From Lobosporangium transversale (Eukaryota > Mortierellomycota > Mortierellomycetes > Mortierellales > Mortierellaceae), in assembly GCF_002105155.1 (NCBI RefSeq), contig NW_019029041.1, positions 62,001-126,000 of the forward strand: a DNA stretch of 64,000 nt, given 5' to 3'. Position numbers and translations under genes: made by a program. Within the stretch, counting starts at the first letter, position 1. The number at the start of each line of letters is the position of its first letter. Below are positions 24,215 through 35,136 of this stretch, one piece after another. The notes beneath the pieces are model-generated. The model did not search any database. It was not told where the DNA came from and saw only the letters and a list, made by a program, of their open reading frames with translations.

Positions 24215-27200
24215 TCTCGACAATGACAGCTTCTCCCAAAAGTATCCAAATCCAGGCACATAATAATATTAACGATAATAAAATAAAAAATAATAATAAA
24301 TGGCAACCCTTCTGCTGAGGGTTTTTCACCTCAGGTATATAGATTAGGGCAGCGCGCTGGGCGTCTTTTTGTGTCTATTGATGATGCTTACAATAGATGG
24401 CTTCTCATTACAAAAGCTAATGCTACAGTTCTATTTTACAACATTGTGTTTAATCCGCTGCAGATTGAGGATACACACAATACGTGTTGTTTTCAAAAGT
24501 CTGCTTAACTATGCCAAGGCAGAAGGTACACTGACTTTATGGACATCAGTAGGAGAGCGATACTGTATCAGCGGTATCACGTAAATTGATCTTGCTTGCC
24601 TCGTGTGTTTCGTACCTGTGATCCAGAACGTTTATCCAACAATGAGACTAGTTCTTTTGTTGCTTCACGAAACAGGTAAATGTACGGAAGGTCGAGGAGG
24701 TAAAGGTTGTCTTTATTGCTATGAGACACAAGGCTTCTTTTATATGCTAGACGCATTGGTGTTAGGGTTATTCTTTCACCTTTCGAATGAAAACGGAAGT
24801 GTTATTACTTTTTTTATTTTATTTTCACGTTGGATAAGAGATTTCCAATAGCAATATTGATATGGATATCAAACGTCTTACTGCCAACAGAACTAATTGT
24901 GTCTTGAGCGTGCCAGAGTCCAATTCACCCACATGACAAACATATGCCCTTAAGTGCTTCTGAATCTCGGATAGCTCCTGGTATTTGCTAACTACAGTAT
25001 CAAGGTAGAATTCCTGCAAGCAATAAAAGTATACAGCAATATCCCTTGATCTGTCAGTCGGGATTTGTTCAAATATCCATGGGGAGAAGAATGGTAGTGC
25101 TCGAATATACGAAAGCTATAATTACCTTACTTACAAATTTATGAAAGGAGAATCGACCTCCCAATCATTGTTACCTCAAGCGCTTAATGTGCTAATGATG
25201 GAACTCTTTGTAGTCCTCGCTGCTGCCAAGCTGGGTTTAAACCCTTCGGGTCGCATTTAAGATGACTTACGCGCAAAGTATACCCCACCAATCACGTCGC
25301 GACCAAATGAAACACGCATCCGCGGTAGTTTTTAACCATGATAGGACTGATTTTAGGGAACTGCTGAGGTTGGTATGGTGGTAATGCGTACTAGCAGGAT
25401 ATCTATGAATGCCGTATAGCAGCTTGGCCTGATACTATTGCTGTTAGAGACAAAGGCTTGCGCCTGCAATCAAGATTTTTTTAAGTCTTAAATAACAACC
25501 ATTCTTAAATCAGTATGGAGTTTCAACAACATACCTCTAGCGAAAAGGGGTCGGGAATGTGTTTTGGGAGAAGGAATGAAAATGGTATAGGTTACTAGGT
25601 GTACGAAGGAGTAGAGGCAAGTGAATGGTGGACGTAGTGTATCGTGATGAAATAGCTAGATATATGCTTTTTGCCGACTTTTTGCTGATTGGTTTCTACT
25701 GATTGATTTTTTCTTCCTTGGCATGCGATAGACGGCTGTTTCTCCCAGTAGAAAGCACAGAGAACTGGATCTGACCTGCCCATGAGTTGGTGGAAGCTAA
25801 ATAGGCGAATTTGCCTATTTTATGGTCCAAGTAATAAACTAAGTGATTAAGCCCAAAGAAGTACACGAGCCAGTGGCACAAGGGCCAAGGTCTACTTTTT
25901 TTTTCTTTTTTTGGAACGCGTAGACCGAAAAAATCCATCAAATATATCGATATCAACACTATCACTAAAAAAAATAAAAGGACGCGTATGAAATTTCAAT
26001 TAATAGCCATGCTACTCAACACCCATGGCATAGAAATATTCTACGCGTTTAAATGTACATCTAATTTAATCATGCTTATGTGCGTTGCACTAAGGTTCAC
26101 CGACAGGCTGGTCCAAACTCGAGGTACTGAAAGAACCTTTGTTGAGCCCAGGAGTAGGAGACAAGCCGGCAGCAGCAATAGGATTTGATCTACTACAAAT
26201 ATGGTTATGTCCTGAAAGGATTTCGTCTTAAAAAAGTTGCAAGTATTAGCTTGACTCGTTCAACAATGACAATCCACCAATGAATTTCAACTAGATTGCT
26301 TACATCGCGTGCAATTCGACTCGGCTCTCAGCCTCAAGCCATTCCTGTTCACAAGGTAAGGGGCAGTGGCTGTGTTCTTATTATGAGCCGAAGTATGGCG
26401 TGTTTGTATGGGTTTCGGAGCGGATGAAAAGGATGCGAGCAGAGAATCCTTTCCGTGGGGTCCCTCCCCTAGAGTCCACTTCTCGTTGGAACCAGCCGTG
26501 ATCCATATCGCTTCAGCCAGTCGGACCCGGAGTTGTTGCTGTTGGTTGCTCCTTGGGTACGCACATAGTCTATTGCTCTGCGCTAGATTGTACTTTGCTA
26601 TTAGCTCTCCACTAGTCTTTTTTAGACTTTTGGTGGTACTGCAATTGATGCCGTTCATCTTTCTTTTTTTTTCTAAGGCAGATAAATGGCTATGGTGATA
26701 CGTAAATCTATACTAACTGTGGTTGTTTTCATCGCTGGTTGATTGGGACCACCATTTTTGGATTAATAGCATCAAGGAAGTTGTACGATTGTGCTTTGAC
26801 TCCAGTTCACTAACTACTGCCCCGTTTTTTTCCTCCCCCTCTATCTAGCTTTAGATAATATATATAGCTGAGTAGGATCACCGCCAGGCTGAGAAATACT
26901 GCTATGCACCAGTCGGGTGGTAAAGCAGACGCAAGTGAGTGAGTAGAAATACCAACTTTTCTTATCACGCTGTTAGATAAATATACAATAGCTGGGGCAC
27001 ATCAAGACGATGTAGATGATAACAAGAGTGACAAGGATGATGAGAGGAATGCTGGCGCGATATCGGGTTAGTGTATTGGTATCCCAAGCTCTTTAAGAAG
27101 TAAGGACTCCAAGACACATCTTTTGCTGTAGATAAAGTTTGGTAACAAATAAGCAAATAAATAAACCAAGACTTTACTGGGGCGACAGATGTGGCTCAAT

Positions 27201-28384
27201 GATCTCGATAATTATGTTATATACGTCCCTTAATTCATGACTTTTATTCTATGTATCCCTTTAAGAAGAGCTACTCCTGACCTTCACCATGTGGGAGAGA
27301 AGAAGGCTTATCGTAAATCTGATTCAATAAGTGTTCGCAAACAAAGCGGGTTGTCGTGTTTGTACCTGCTTTACTTCAAAAGAATAACTAACCGGATCAT
27401 TTCTAAGGCATAAGGAGTTACCCAATCATGCAGCGGATAGCTTACCGTTCAGGCCTAGAACAACGGTCGAATCGTCGTTTCAACAGGATCAATGTTAAAC
27501 AGCCATTTCCCTCTTCTCTTCCCTTTGGACAATATTCCTCACCTCGATCGAGAAAGAAGCGTGTATTTGACCGCCATAGTTGTGCGAAAGAGGCCACGGT
27601 TGGATAAGAGGGCTCCAACCTATAGGTGTCTGTGTTGGAAGCCACGCGGGGGCCACGGTCTGGATAGAGGATATGGCACTCGGTTAGCTATAACAAAATG
27701 GAGCCTTCGAGTGTTGAAGCAAAAGATATATAAAAAAAAAAAAAAAAGAGTGTAAACATTCTCTACTTTTCATCTGGTGCCTTTTGTGGTCATCTAGGAC
27801 ATATTGTGAGGATAATGAATAATTGGTTGCTTCATGCTACTTTAAAGAAGGCGAGGAACAATCTATAGATTATGGTTGGATGCTCAAGCTGCTACGACTG
27901 TCCGAGCGATAAAGACCGATCCTTAGACCCAGTAGTCAGTATTTGAATTCAGCAACCATTCCTCCCACAATTACGTTAGAGCGCAAGCTGAAGGAAAATA
28001 TGGTGATATGCTTGCGTATATATGTAAGAGCGCCTTCAGAAACAAGCGGATAGCCAGTAAAAGACATGATTACAAGTAGAGCAGTATTGCTCGATACTAA
28101 AGAAGGAAGAGGAGGCCGCATCCCATTTGCCCTACCAGCTAAATAACTGATGGCGGAGCCAGTACTATGACGGGGACCACATGGAATTACTCCGTGCTGT
28201 ATTTATTTTTTTTATTATTGGACTGAACACCTCTCTGCACCTCGAGTTCTGAGTCTGAGGCCATTGCGGCAAAGATTGTGAGGATTCATGACGGCAAAGT
28301 ATGTCTATTCAAATTGCTAAATGAATAAGTAAATTAAGATTAAATATCAAGTTTAGTCAACAGATAGTTCTTACAGGAAAATCA

Positions 28385-28465
28385 GAGGAAGGGATAGAGA
28401 AAGCGCAGAGGGGGGGACGGAGAAAGAGTAGAGGGAGGGATGGAGAAAGAGTAGAGAGGGACGAA
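28385..28465. repeat. Degenerate purine tandem repeat, unit about 24 bp
   Basis: Three to four imperfect units of the form GGGA(T/C)(A/G)GAGAAAG(C/A)G(C/T)AGAGGG follow one another. It is a simple minisatellite with no coding frame. Confidence 0.65.
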
Positions 28466-29513
28466 GAAGTGGTTATTCTTTTCTTTTACCCGTTGTATCC
28501 ATTACATTAATCCTTCAGGCAGGAGCGCTTAAAAACTCTGGAATTTGTGCAGTTTAGCCTCATTGCTTGAAATGCTTTGAATTCTTGCCTTCCCCAATAG
28601 CTACTTGATATCAAGTGCTCCTGGAGCAGAATAATATGTATATTATATATTTAAGGCCATTCGCCAAAACTGCGTGTTAACCATCAGTCCTTGGTTTATG
28701 TGAGAAAAAAATACCTTTAGGGTTTGTGTAATTGTAAGCATTGACGCTTGAAATACTTGAAATCCTACTCATAACTCTGTTCCGTACCTCGCCCACTCTT
28801 CGATAATCGTGAATTGTCTGGGCGAATTGCTGGCCCAGTGGCTCGGCTCTGAATGTGCAGCCATTTACCCTGCATATTTCACAGAATAAATCAAAACCTA
28901 AAAATATCATTTTGCGCCTGTGCGTCTCATACGTGTAACCATGGACGCGGTGTGTGGACCTGCATCCTATCCTTACTTGCTTCGCCACCTGTCCACTTCT
29001 CTGTCAAAAGCTTTTCATGCACAACAGCCCAACTCCATTGTGTACTATTTGCCCAACACCTCAACTACATATGTATAGTCGACTGAAAAGTGGTATTGGG
29101 ATTGCATAAAAACTAATCATCTCCAATCCATGACTTTTCTGTAGCTCAAATGTATTGTGTACCGCTTATCCAGCGGCTCACCCCTTGCTTGTACCTGTAT
29201 CATGATCTGATAAGTGCTTGGAAAATGCATAAAAACCCTTCTATTTCCTCGCAAGGGTTATCACACAAACAATCTCCATCACAAGAGCCATTACAAGAAC
29301 GATCTCCCTCAGAGAACCCTCACCAGATCAGCCTAGATCTCTACCCCTTGATCGGACCAGATCCTTGTAGGATTATATTATTGGACTTTTGCATTATAGT
29401 TAGAGCGGTATATATTTGCATCCATAACTGCCCATTTTTTAAAAAATCACTCTTTTTTTTTTTTATTAAATTCTATTCAACACATCTAGTATTCATTCTT
29501 AACAATCTTCACA

Positions 29514-29612
29514 ATGACCATCCCTTATGCTCTTTTGGTTCCCTTATTACTTCTGAATTCAGTCTCTGCTAGCCATTGGACTTGTTACAGAAAGCGAATG
29601 TTAGGTCTTGGT
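29514..29612 (+). CDS. Small ORF with a signal-peptide-like start (doubtful)
   Basis: ATG in a favourable context (TTCACA before it) opens 32 codons, MTIPYALLVPLLLLNSVSAS and then HWTCYRKRMLGLG before TGA. The first 19 residues look like a secretion signal. The rest is too short for a known product, so this is either the first exon of an unfound gene, a remnant, or chance. Confidence 0.2.
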
Positions 29613-29757
29613 TGAGGGGTTGATGCTGTTTTTGCAGACTCAAATGGCATTATTATTCCAAAAACTAGTTGGCACAATGACTTTGCCGACGTTTACACAA
29701 AGAAGAAGCACAGAGTGAGGATGGATATTAGAAAAGATTTCAAAAGTTGGTCTTTCG

Positions 29758-31682
29758 CTATTGCTTACCAGATGCATCCGCCATTAGAACTGACGGGCCC
29801 ACAGTTCCAAACGTTGAGTGACCCTCCTGCAAACAGCGGCCCAATCGAATGTATTTCCGGTTTTGGACTCCAATTTCTGCTTCGCTAATACTTGGCCTTT
29901 TGAACTCAATGTTTGAAATTTCGATATCATCAAACATAAAAAGACAATCAGCTCTCCGAACTATCAGATGGTTCGTCATATTCTGAGGATGCATCTGACG
30001 GATAGTTCTAGACGCTAGCATTGCCTTTTCATCACTATATATACAAAATGTTAAGTTAACATAGAATACTAGATATCTAGAAATAAAAAATCAAAGAGTT
30101 GGTTTGATCTTACGTGTGTATGGAAACCTGCTTGGTTAATTTTGAAAATACATTGACCCAATACATAAGCACGTCAGACTCTGAAGAGGGTGCATTCTTG
30201 AATGGTGGGCTGCAAATGAAGTCGCAACTAAAAGTAGATATTCATGTTTGAATATAACTTCGGCTGTAAAAAAAAATAAAATAAAATATACAATAAACAA
30301 TATACAATATACAATATACAATATACAATATACAGTGCTTACATAGTTGAGAGTATTCTGAGTGTTCGATCCTTTATATCTGCTTCATTTGATGTTGCTC
30401 CTTTTTCCAGAATCTCTGCATTCAACAAGCCCAAGTCGACTGCAAGACGCTTTTTTAGATATTCAATATCATACTCAAGGACAAGACCTGCATATGCTTG
30501 AAGGACTGTCCTGCATGGGTATTCATCAATGTTTTCAATCATACAGGTCTTCCTTGCATCTGCTAGCATATCAGGTGCTGCTTGCTGGAAAAAAGAATTT
30601 GCTCTACCAATGATACAGGACATTGCGACTCTATTCGTAGAACAGCACCTTAGTCTTATTTGTCTTGTTTGTCATCAATGATAAATTTAAAACAAAAATA
30701 TACAGTTTGAAGCATCCTTTATCAGAATGATGTCTCTTTCATTAACATTCTGAGTTTGATATGACTCCAAAGTCTCAACAGCATGTTGAAAGAGGAGCAG
30801 ATGAGAAATATGTGGCTTTGGACATTCTGGAAAGACTAGGATTTTCTCTCCATTCACCTGGCAATAGAGTAACACAATGGAAGAATTAATTCGGGTATTG
30901 AATAATGCCAGCATATTATGGCAGAGTCACTTACGATGCGAATAAGGCATCTCATAAGAGATTGCCATGGTTGTTCTGTCTCATAGCTAGTCCGACTCTT
31001 TTTTCTCGTGGCGCTCTTAGATGGTGAGGATGCAGACTTTGGAGCAGATTCTGAACTTGACAATGACGGAGATGATGGTGATGACGATGAGAGCATTGCT
31101 CCTTTATCTGAACTCGTATGCTATGAACCATGTCAAGGATAAAAAAAAAAAAGAAAAAAAAAATTTGTAAGCAAATATTGCCAGCATAATACCAACCAAC
31201 TGAGATACCTACCACATGGCTGACGAATATAAAAATTAAATCTAATTCCAAGGAAGCGTGATTTTAAGGATCAGAAACAGAAAAGTTTAATAAATTGATA
31301 ACAGTGATTCGAATATCAAATACCTTTTCTCAAGCGCGCTTTGATCGGGTTGAGGGCAGAGGCATTGAAGTACTTGAAGTACTTACGGCAGCTATATGAG
31401 CGCCCTTCAAATATCAAAACAAAAATTTGCCATCTGCCATTTTTAGGCGAACGCAATAGTCGAAAAGTCATGACATTTTTTGTTTTGATATTTGAAGGGC
31501 ACTAATATTTTAATATTTTCATACTCTTTTTTCAGCAACTCAAAGTCAAGCTTATAGTTTTTGGCAGCTGAATCTCCGGCTCTCTTTTGACGGCCAATGT
31601 AAGCTGTGTAACATGCATACTGACTGTCGTAGCCAGGATGCTTGTGACAATCAGACACAACAAATTCTTTAAATGTCTTCAT
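29758..31682 (-). CDS. Unrecognised multi-exon protein
   Basis: Eight minus exons can be joined in frame: 31682-31503, 31381-31324, 31241-31213, 31120-30935, 30857-30704, 30628-30343, 30227-30114, 30034-29758. They give 427 aa. Every junction is GT-AG and keeps phase, which is hard to obtain by chance. The product starts MKTFKEFVVSDCHKHPGYDS, has a Ser-rich Lys/Arg linker in exon 4 (SSSSPSSPSLSSSESAPKSA), and then mixed alpha/beta-like sequence such as NGEKILVFPECPKPHISHLL and DEYPCRTVLQAYAGLVLEYD. No catalytic motif or known family was recognised. The first exon could be internal (AG just before it). The end reads MADASG, then either stops after KQ or continues past a GTAAGC donor that I could not extend. 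The first intron is nearly all hairpin (see findings). Confidence 0.55.
31408..31500. repeat. Short inverted-repeat element inside an intron
   Basis: Two 24-bp perfectly complementary arms (first GCCCTTCAAATATCAAAACA..., second ending ...GATATTTGAAGGGC) are separated by about 50 bp. The GT of the intron donor in the minus-strand gene lies at the outer edge of one arm. Confidence 0.75.
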
Positions 31683-32236
31683 CCTATTGCGAGTCTCAAG
31701 TTGTAAATAGAGTATTAATCCTTCAACATAAAAACATTAAACATAGTGCAAAAGCAATTGAATATGAAATAAAAAACAGCCCCCCTCTCTGCCGGCACAA
31801 ATGAGACATCAGGTGAGTGACAATGTGCATAACCAGGCGCAGAGGCACCCTGGACAGTGGCTGAAAGGCACCCACCCGTATGAAAATACAATTGATAGTA
31901 TATCCCACCCTCATATGTACGTCAGGGGCAAGAAAAAAATTGAAAAGATGAATAGTAGAGCTTCCCACTGGCGCTAATGACATTACCTTATGAAGAAGAA
32001 AAAAAAAATAGAGAGAGAGAGAGAGAAAGAGGAAATTAGGAAAATTTTATGATGGCAAGTCATGTAATACGCTTAAGAATTCAAATGAAGGAATAAGGGA
32101 AGAAATGGATTACCTGTGCTAGGGAAGTAAAAGCGTAGAAGAGAAGATCGTAAATAATGTATAAAGAAAGGTTGTGTTAAAAGGTAGTGATGGGTAAAAG
32201 CATGTGATTGTGGCCAGTGAGCGTTGGTGACGAGCC
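31683..32236. other. Spacer without a supported gene
   Basis: This region lies upstream of the unrecognised minus-strand gene. It contains a short GA tract near 32012-32026; no coding frame or RNA gene was recognised. Confidence 0.4.
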
Positions 32237-32314
32237 TAGGAGACAGCGCGTAAACTTTTTTTTTTTTTTTTTTTTTTGATAACAAGGATCCTCAGTAGGA
32301 GACAGCGCGTAAAC
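32237..32314 (-). mobile_element. Very short LINE-tail insertion with 19-bp target duplication
   Basis: The 19-bp sequence TAGGAGACAGCGCGTAAAC occurs at 32237-32255 and again at 32296-32314. Between them lie 22 T and then GATAACAAGGATCCTCAG. Read on the minus strand this is an 18-nt fragment ending CCTTGTTATC followed by poly(A), the same 3' end as the element ending near 34735. This is the structure of a target-primed retroposition product that is almost fully 5'-truncated. Confidence 0.8.
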
Positions 32315-32465
32315 AAACGGAGTTTCTGAACAAGACTATTGCCACGGCTCATTACCGTGTTTAGTGTCGAAAACATACTACGAAATCGCCTTCATCCTTT
32401 CCAAAAAACTGTAAGCATATCACGTGATTACAAAAGTAATATATTATCTATAAATTATCCACTTT

Positions 32466-32850
32466 TGTCGTAGAGCATCTACTAGTGATCTCTGGAAACT
32501 AGTAGGTAATGATGAAAAATGAAGAATTGGGCAAGAGCCTCGTGGTTTTGGGATACGATAGTGATCCTAAGTAATGCTTTGAATGATTTTGAGGATGCTG
32601 CAAAAGGGCATCGATAATAAGAAGAGAGATCTTTAATAACTGCTAATTTTCTGAGAATTCATAATGAGAATAATGAAGATAAACTCACCTGCAAAAGGGC
32701 ATCGATAATAAGAAGAGAGATGCCGTTTTTGCAGTGAAGGAAAAAGCTACTTAAATACTATTTAAAAATGGTAGAAAATAGGATGATAGGAAATAAATAA
32801 ATTGAAAGGAAATACATATTTAGGTAAATGAATAGGCGTCATTTACGACA
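32466..32850. mobile_element. Element A, copy 1 (385 bp, TGTCGTA...TACGACA)
   Basis: A 385-bp unit with 7-bp inverted termini TGTCGTA/TACGACA recurs at 54938-55322 with one base difference noticed. It is non-coding. Its length and TG..CA termini fit a solo LTR, but no direct target duplication flanks it. It contains an exact 33-bp direct repeat (32598-32630 and 32689-32721); see findings. Confidence 0.75.
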
Positions 32851-32854
32851 AAGG

Positions 32855-33953
32855 TGACGTGGAAAGACCTGTCAATGATCCCAAAGATAGACAGAAAATG
32901 AACAAAATGATAATAAAAAAATTGGACGAAGTGCCAAAAGATAAATTCATAAATGGACAAAGTGCCATCCCCTCCTGTCTAGCCCAGGGGCCGGGTTCGA
33001 GTCCTGGTTAAGGCACATAAAGTGAAGCAAACATGTGCCAGGTCAGGGATTTGCTTGAGTTTTTATACTTTCTCTCCAAGACAGCCTAGTGTTCTCCGCT
33101 AAGGCTAAGATCGTGGGTGCACTACCCTAAGTCGCCTGGCTGGCCACATGTCTTAGGTATATATTCCACCCCCCAGCCGAACCAGCGGTACATCTGGCAG
33201 CACATCCCCCATCCACCCACTTGACTAGGACAGCGATGATCACAAAGTTTGACGGAGTCCAAAGTAGAAATTTCAGACCAATTCCGCAAGATTTGGGTCC
33301 ACATGCCAGTGGATTTGATCGAATAGAAAAAATTAAAAGTCGTCCTTAGCTAGAGTCGGCACGCCAGCCTCCGCGGCTTTTCACGGGCGCAACAGGCCAC
33401 ATCGGAAGGATGGACTTCGAGTACCGATCACGGTGTACATTGGTAGAGAAAAACATGGATACGAATTGGCTCTTCACAGCCATCCCGTGCGAACTTTGAG
33501 AGTTTCGCTTGTTTCATAGTTGAGGGCGATATCATTACTTTAGAGCGAGATTATGAAATAAAATTCCTCACCTCTGTGGGTTCTTGTTAACAGGAAAAAA
33601 AAAAAAAAAAATAAATGGACAAAGTGCCAAAGGAGGATAATCTGACAAATAGATCACTAAAGGATCATAAATCAACAATGATAGTCCTGGAGAATGCTGC
33701 AAAATAGCATCAAAAGTGAAAAGAGGGATCTTTAATAAATACTGATAAGAACGAGCTTGACTTAGTAAAACTACAAATAATAATAAAAGTCGCTCACCTG
33801 CAAAATAGCATCAAAAGTGAAAAGAGGGATGCTGTTTTGCAAAGAAGCCAAAGTGATTTAAATACTAGGGTTGATAAAGGAAATAATGATACAAGTACTG
33901 AATGATGATGGAAATAATGAAGAAGAGGATACGTAAATAGCAGATTTACGACA
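32855..33953. mobile_element. Element C, diverged relative of element A, interrupted by a SINE
   Basis: The right end reads TTTACGACA as in element A. Internal architecture is shared: the 33-bp direct repeat at 33697-33729 and 33798-33830 followed by CTTTAATAA / GCTGTTTT. Much of the sequence differs from A. The left end is less certain; starting at TGACGT (32855) gives flanking AAGG on both sides (32851-32854 and 33954-33957) as a possible target duplication. SINE copy 1 with its own duplication sits inside. Confidence 0.6.
32967..33610 (+). mobile_element. tRNA-derived SINE, copy 1 (5'-truncated)
   Basis: An 18-bp target duplication, ATAAATGGACAAAGTGCC, lies at 32949-32966 and 33611-33628. 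The body matches the SINE at 53872 nearly base for base from CTGTCTAGCCCAGG onwards, including the B-box-like GGTTCGAGTCC, and ends TGGGTTCTTGTTAACAGG plus poly(A). The A-box portion of the head is missing, so this copy is 5'-truncated. Confidence 0.88.
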
Positions 33954-33958
33954 AAGGT

Positions 33959-34343
33959 TGTCCTAAATCGAGGCAACTTAAGCTCACGTCCTATAACAAG
34001 TGACGTCATGGTAGGTAGGACCAGAGGTATACCTATAGTGGTACCCTCAAACCCACCCCGTCCTGCCTGGACGTGAGCTCAGCCGCCCGATCCTCCCCGC
34101 TATAATAAATAGTGGACTCTCCGTCCCTGAAGTGTTCCCTACCTTTATCTTGGTACAACACTTCAGGTATGCAACCTCATTCATCTCAGCACTAGTTACT
34201 TGTATAGTATTATATGTATCATAAACTAATAAAGACCTTTATCTTGGTACAACACTTCAGTGTGTTCTATGTATTTGCGTCTCGTTGCGGTTTTTAAGGG
34301 CATCTCAGTATAACCCCCCGGTTCTTAAGACAGTGATTTTTTC
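33959..34343 (+). mobile_element. Element D, copy 1: solo-LTR-like, 385 bp
   Basis: It starts TGTCCTAAATCGAGG and ends GTGATTTTTTC, flanked by the 5-bp duplication AAGGT (33954-33958 and 34344-34348). It contains a TATA-like string (TATAATAAAT at 34101) and a polyadenylation-like AATAAAG (34228), as expected of a promoter-bearing LTR. It recurs inverted at 53763-54935 with different 5-bp flanks, which confirms the boundaries. Confidence 0.82.
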
Positions 34344-34439
34344 AAGGTCATTGATTTATAAATAATATCAATTCAATGCTGCTATTTCCAATTATATTTC
34401 CTTTATTTCCTGAGCACGTTCATGGGTTTCTAGATGGGG

Positions 34440-34763
34440 TCCTCTGTTCTGTACAGCACGACCCTCGTGATGATTGAGGACAACGGCTAAAGGATGACCT
34501 TCGCGCACAACAGGCCAAGTAGGGAGTAGAGCCGTGCCACAGGTCCTCTGGGACCAAGGAAGTCTACTCAATGCTGACGTGGTTTATGAACAGGATGTAG
34601 TACTGTGGCAGTATGACGATGCGGCTTCGGTCGATTATTGGATACCGCTTTATTTGCGACCCCAGTAATGGGGCAACCCATTTATAGAGCTAACATCTAA
34701 ATAAATCCTACATGACCTCGTGGGTCCTTGTTATCAAAAACAAAAAAAAAAAACAAAAAAAAA
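34440..34763 (+). mobile_element. 3' end of a LINE-like element (5' boundary uncertain)
   Basis: The segment ends ACCTCGTGGGTCCTTGTTATC followed by an A-rich tail with interspersed C (about 34736-34763). The same terminal string ends the micro-insertions at 32256-32295 and 54624-54694, and resembles the SINE 3' end. No reverse transcriptase frame is present, so this would be a 5'-truncated copy; the 5' limit is a guess and no duplication was found. Confidence 0.5.
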
Positions 34764-35136
34764 AGTGTTCAACCTGTCAAATTTCTATTGTTTTATTCCA
34801 GATTGTGAAGGAGACCATGGTCAGTCGATAAAAAAAAAAAAAAAAAGAAAAAAGAAAAAAGAAAAAGAAAAAAAAAGGAAGAGTGAAAATGAAAATGCTG
34901 TAGAAAGAATTGATAAAGTATTTAAAGATACAGGTACAAAAGCAAGAAAGTAAGAATAAAATACAGCCGCTATAAAGAAAAATAAAGGCTTAAAGTACAA
35001 GTTGCTTAGAGAGTTGGTCTTGTTGCGAGCAGAAAGAGCTACGCGCTGATATGATATTGGTAGAAAGCTATTGAGGTCGGGTGTGTTAATGTTGGTCGAG
35101 CATGAGAGATTTGTCGTTAATAGTCATAAAAGGTCA

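Larger units (their letters stand above)
24215..29757. other. Gene-poor region, no gene supported
   Basis: About 5.5 kb with only short, unrecognisable frames. Visible structure: a degenerate tandem repeat near 28385-28465; a segment near 28930-28990 with a diverged relative near 52320-52370; and a signal-peptide-like ORF at 29514-29612. Base composition is less homopolymer-rich than around genes, compatible with decayed mobile DNA, but no transposase or reverse transcriptase motif could be read. Confidence 0.5.

Noticed and set aside
26287-26698. Opposed 96-123 codon frames with non-repetitive composition
   Set aside because: Both strands are open over the same interval and neither shows a motif, a splice-supported extension or a signal for expression.
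33122-33304. Short frame in the SINE body, also seen at 54055-54258 on the other strand
   Set aside because: The two SINE copies do not keep a common frame and carry indels; the body is non-coding.
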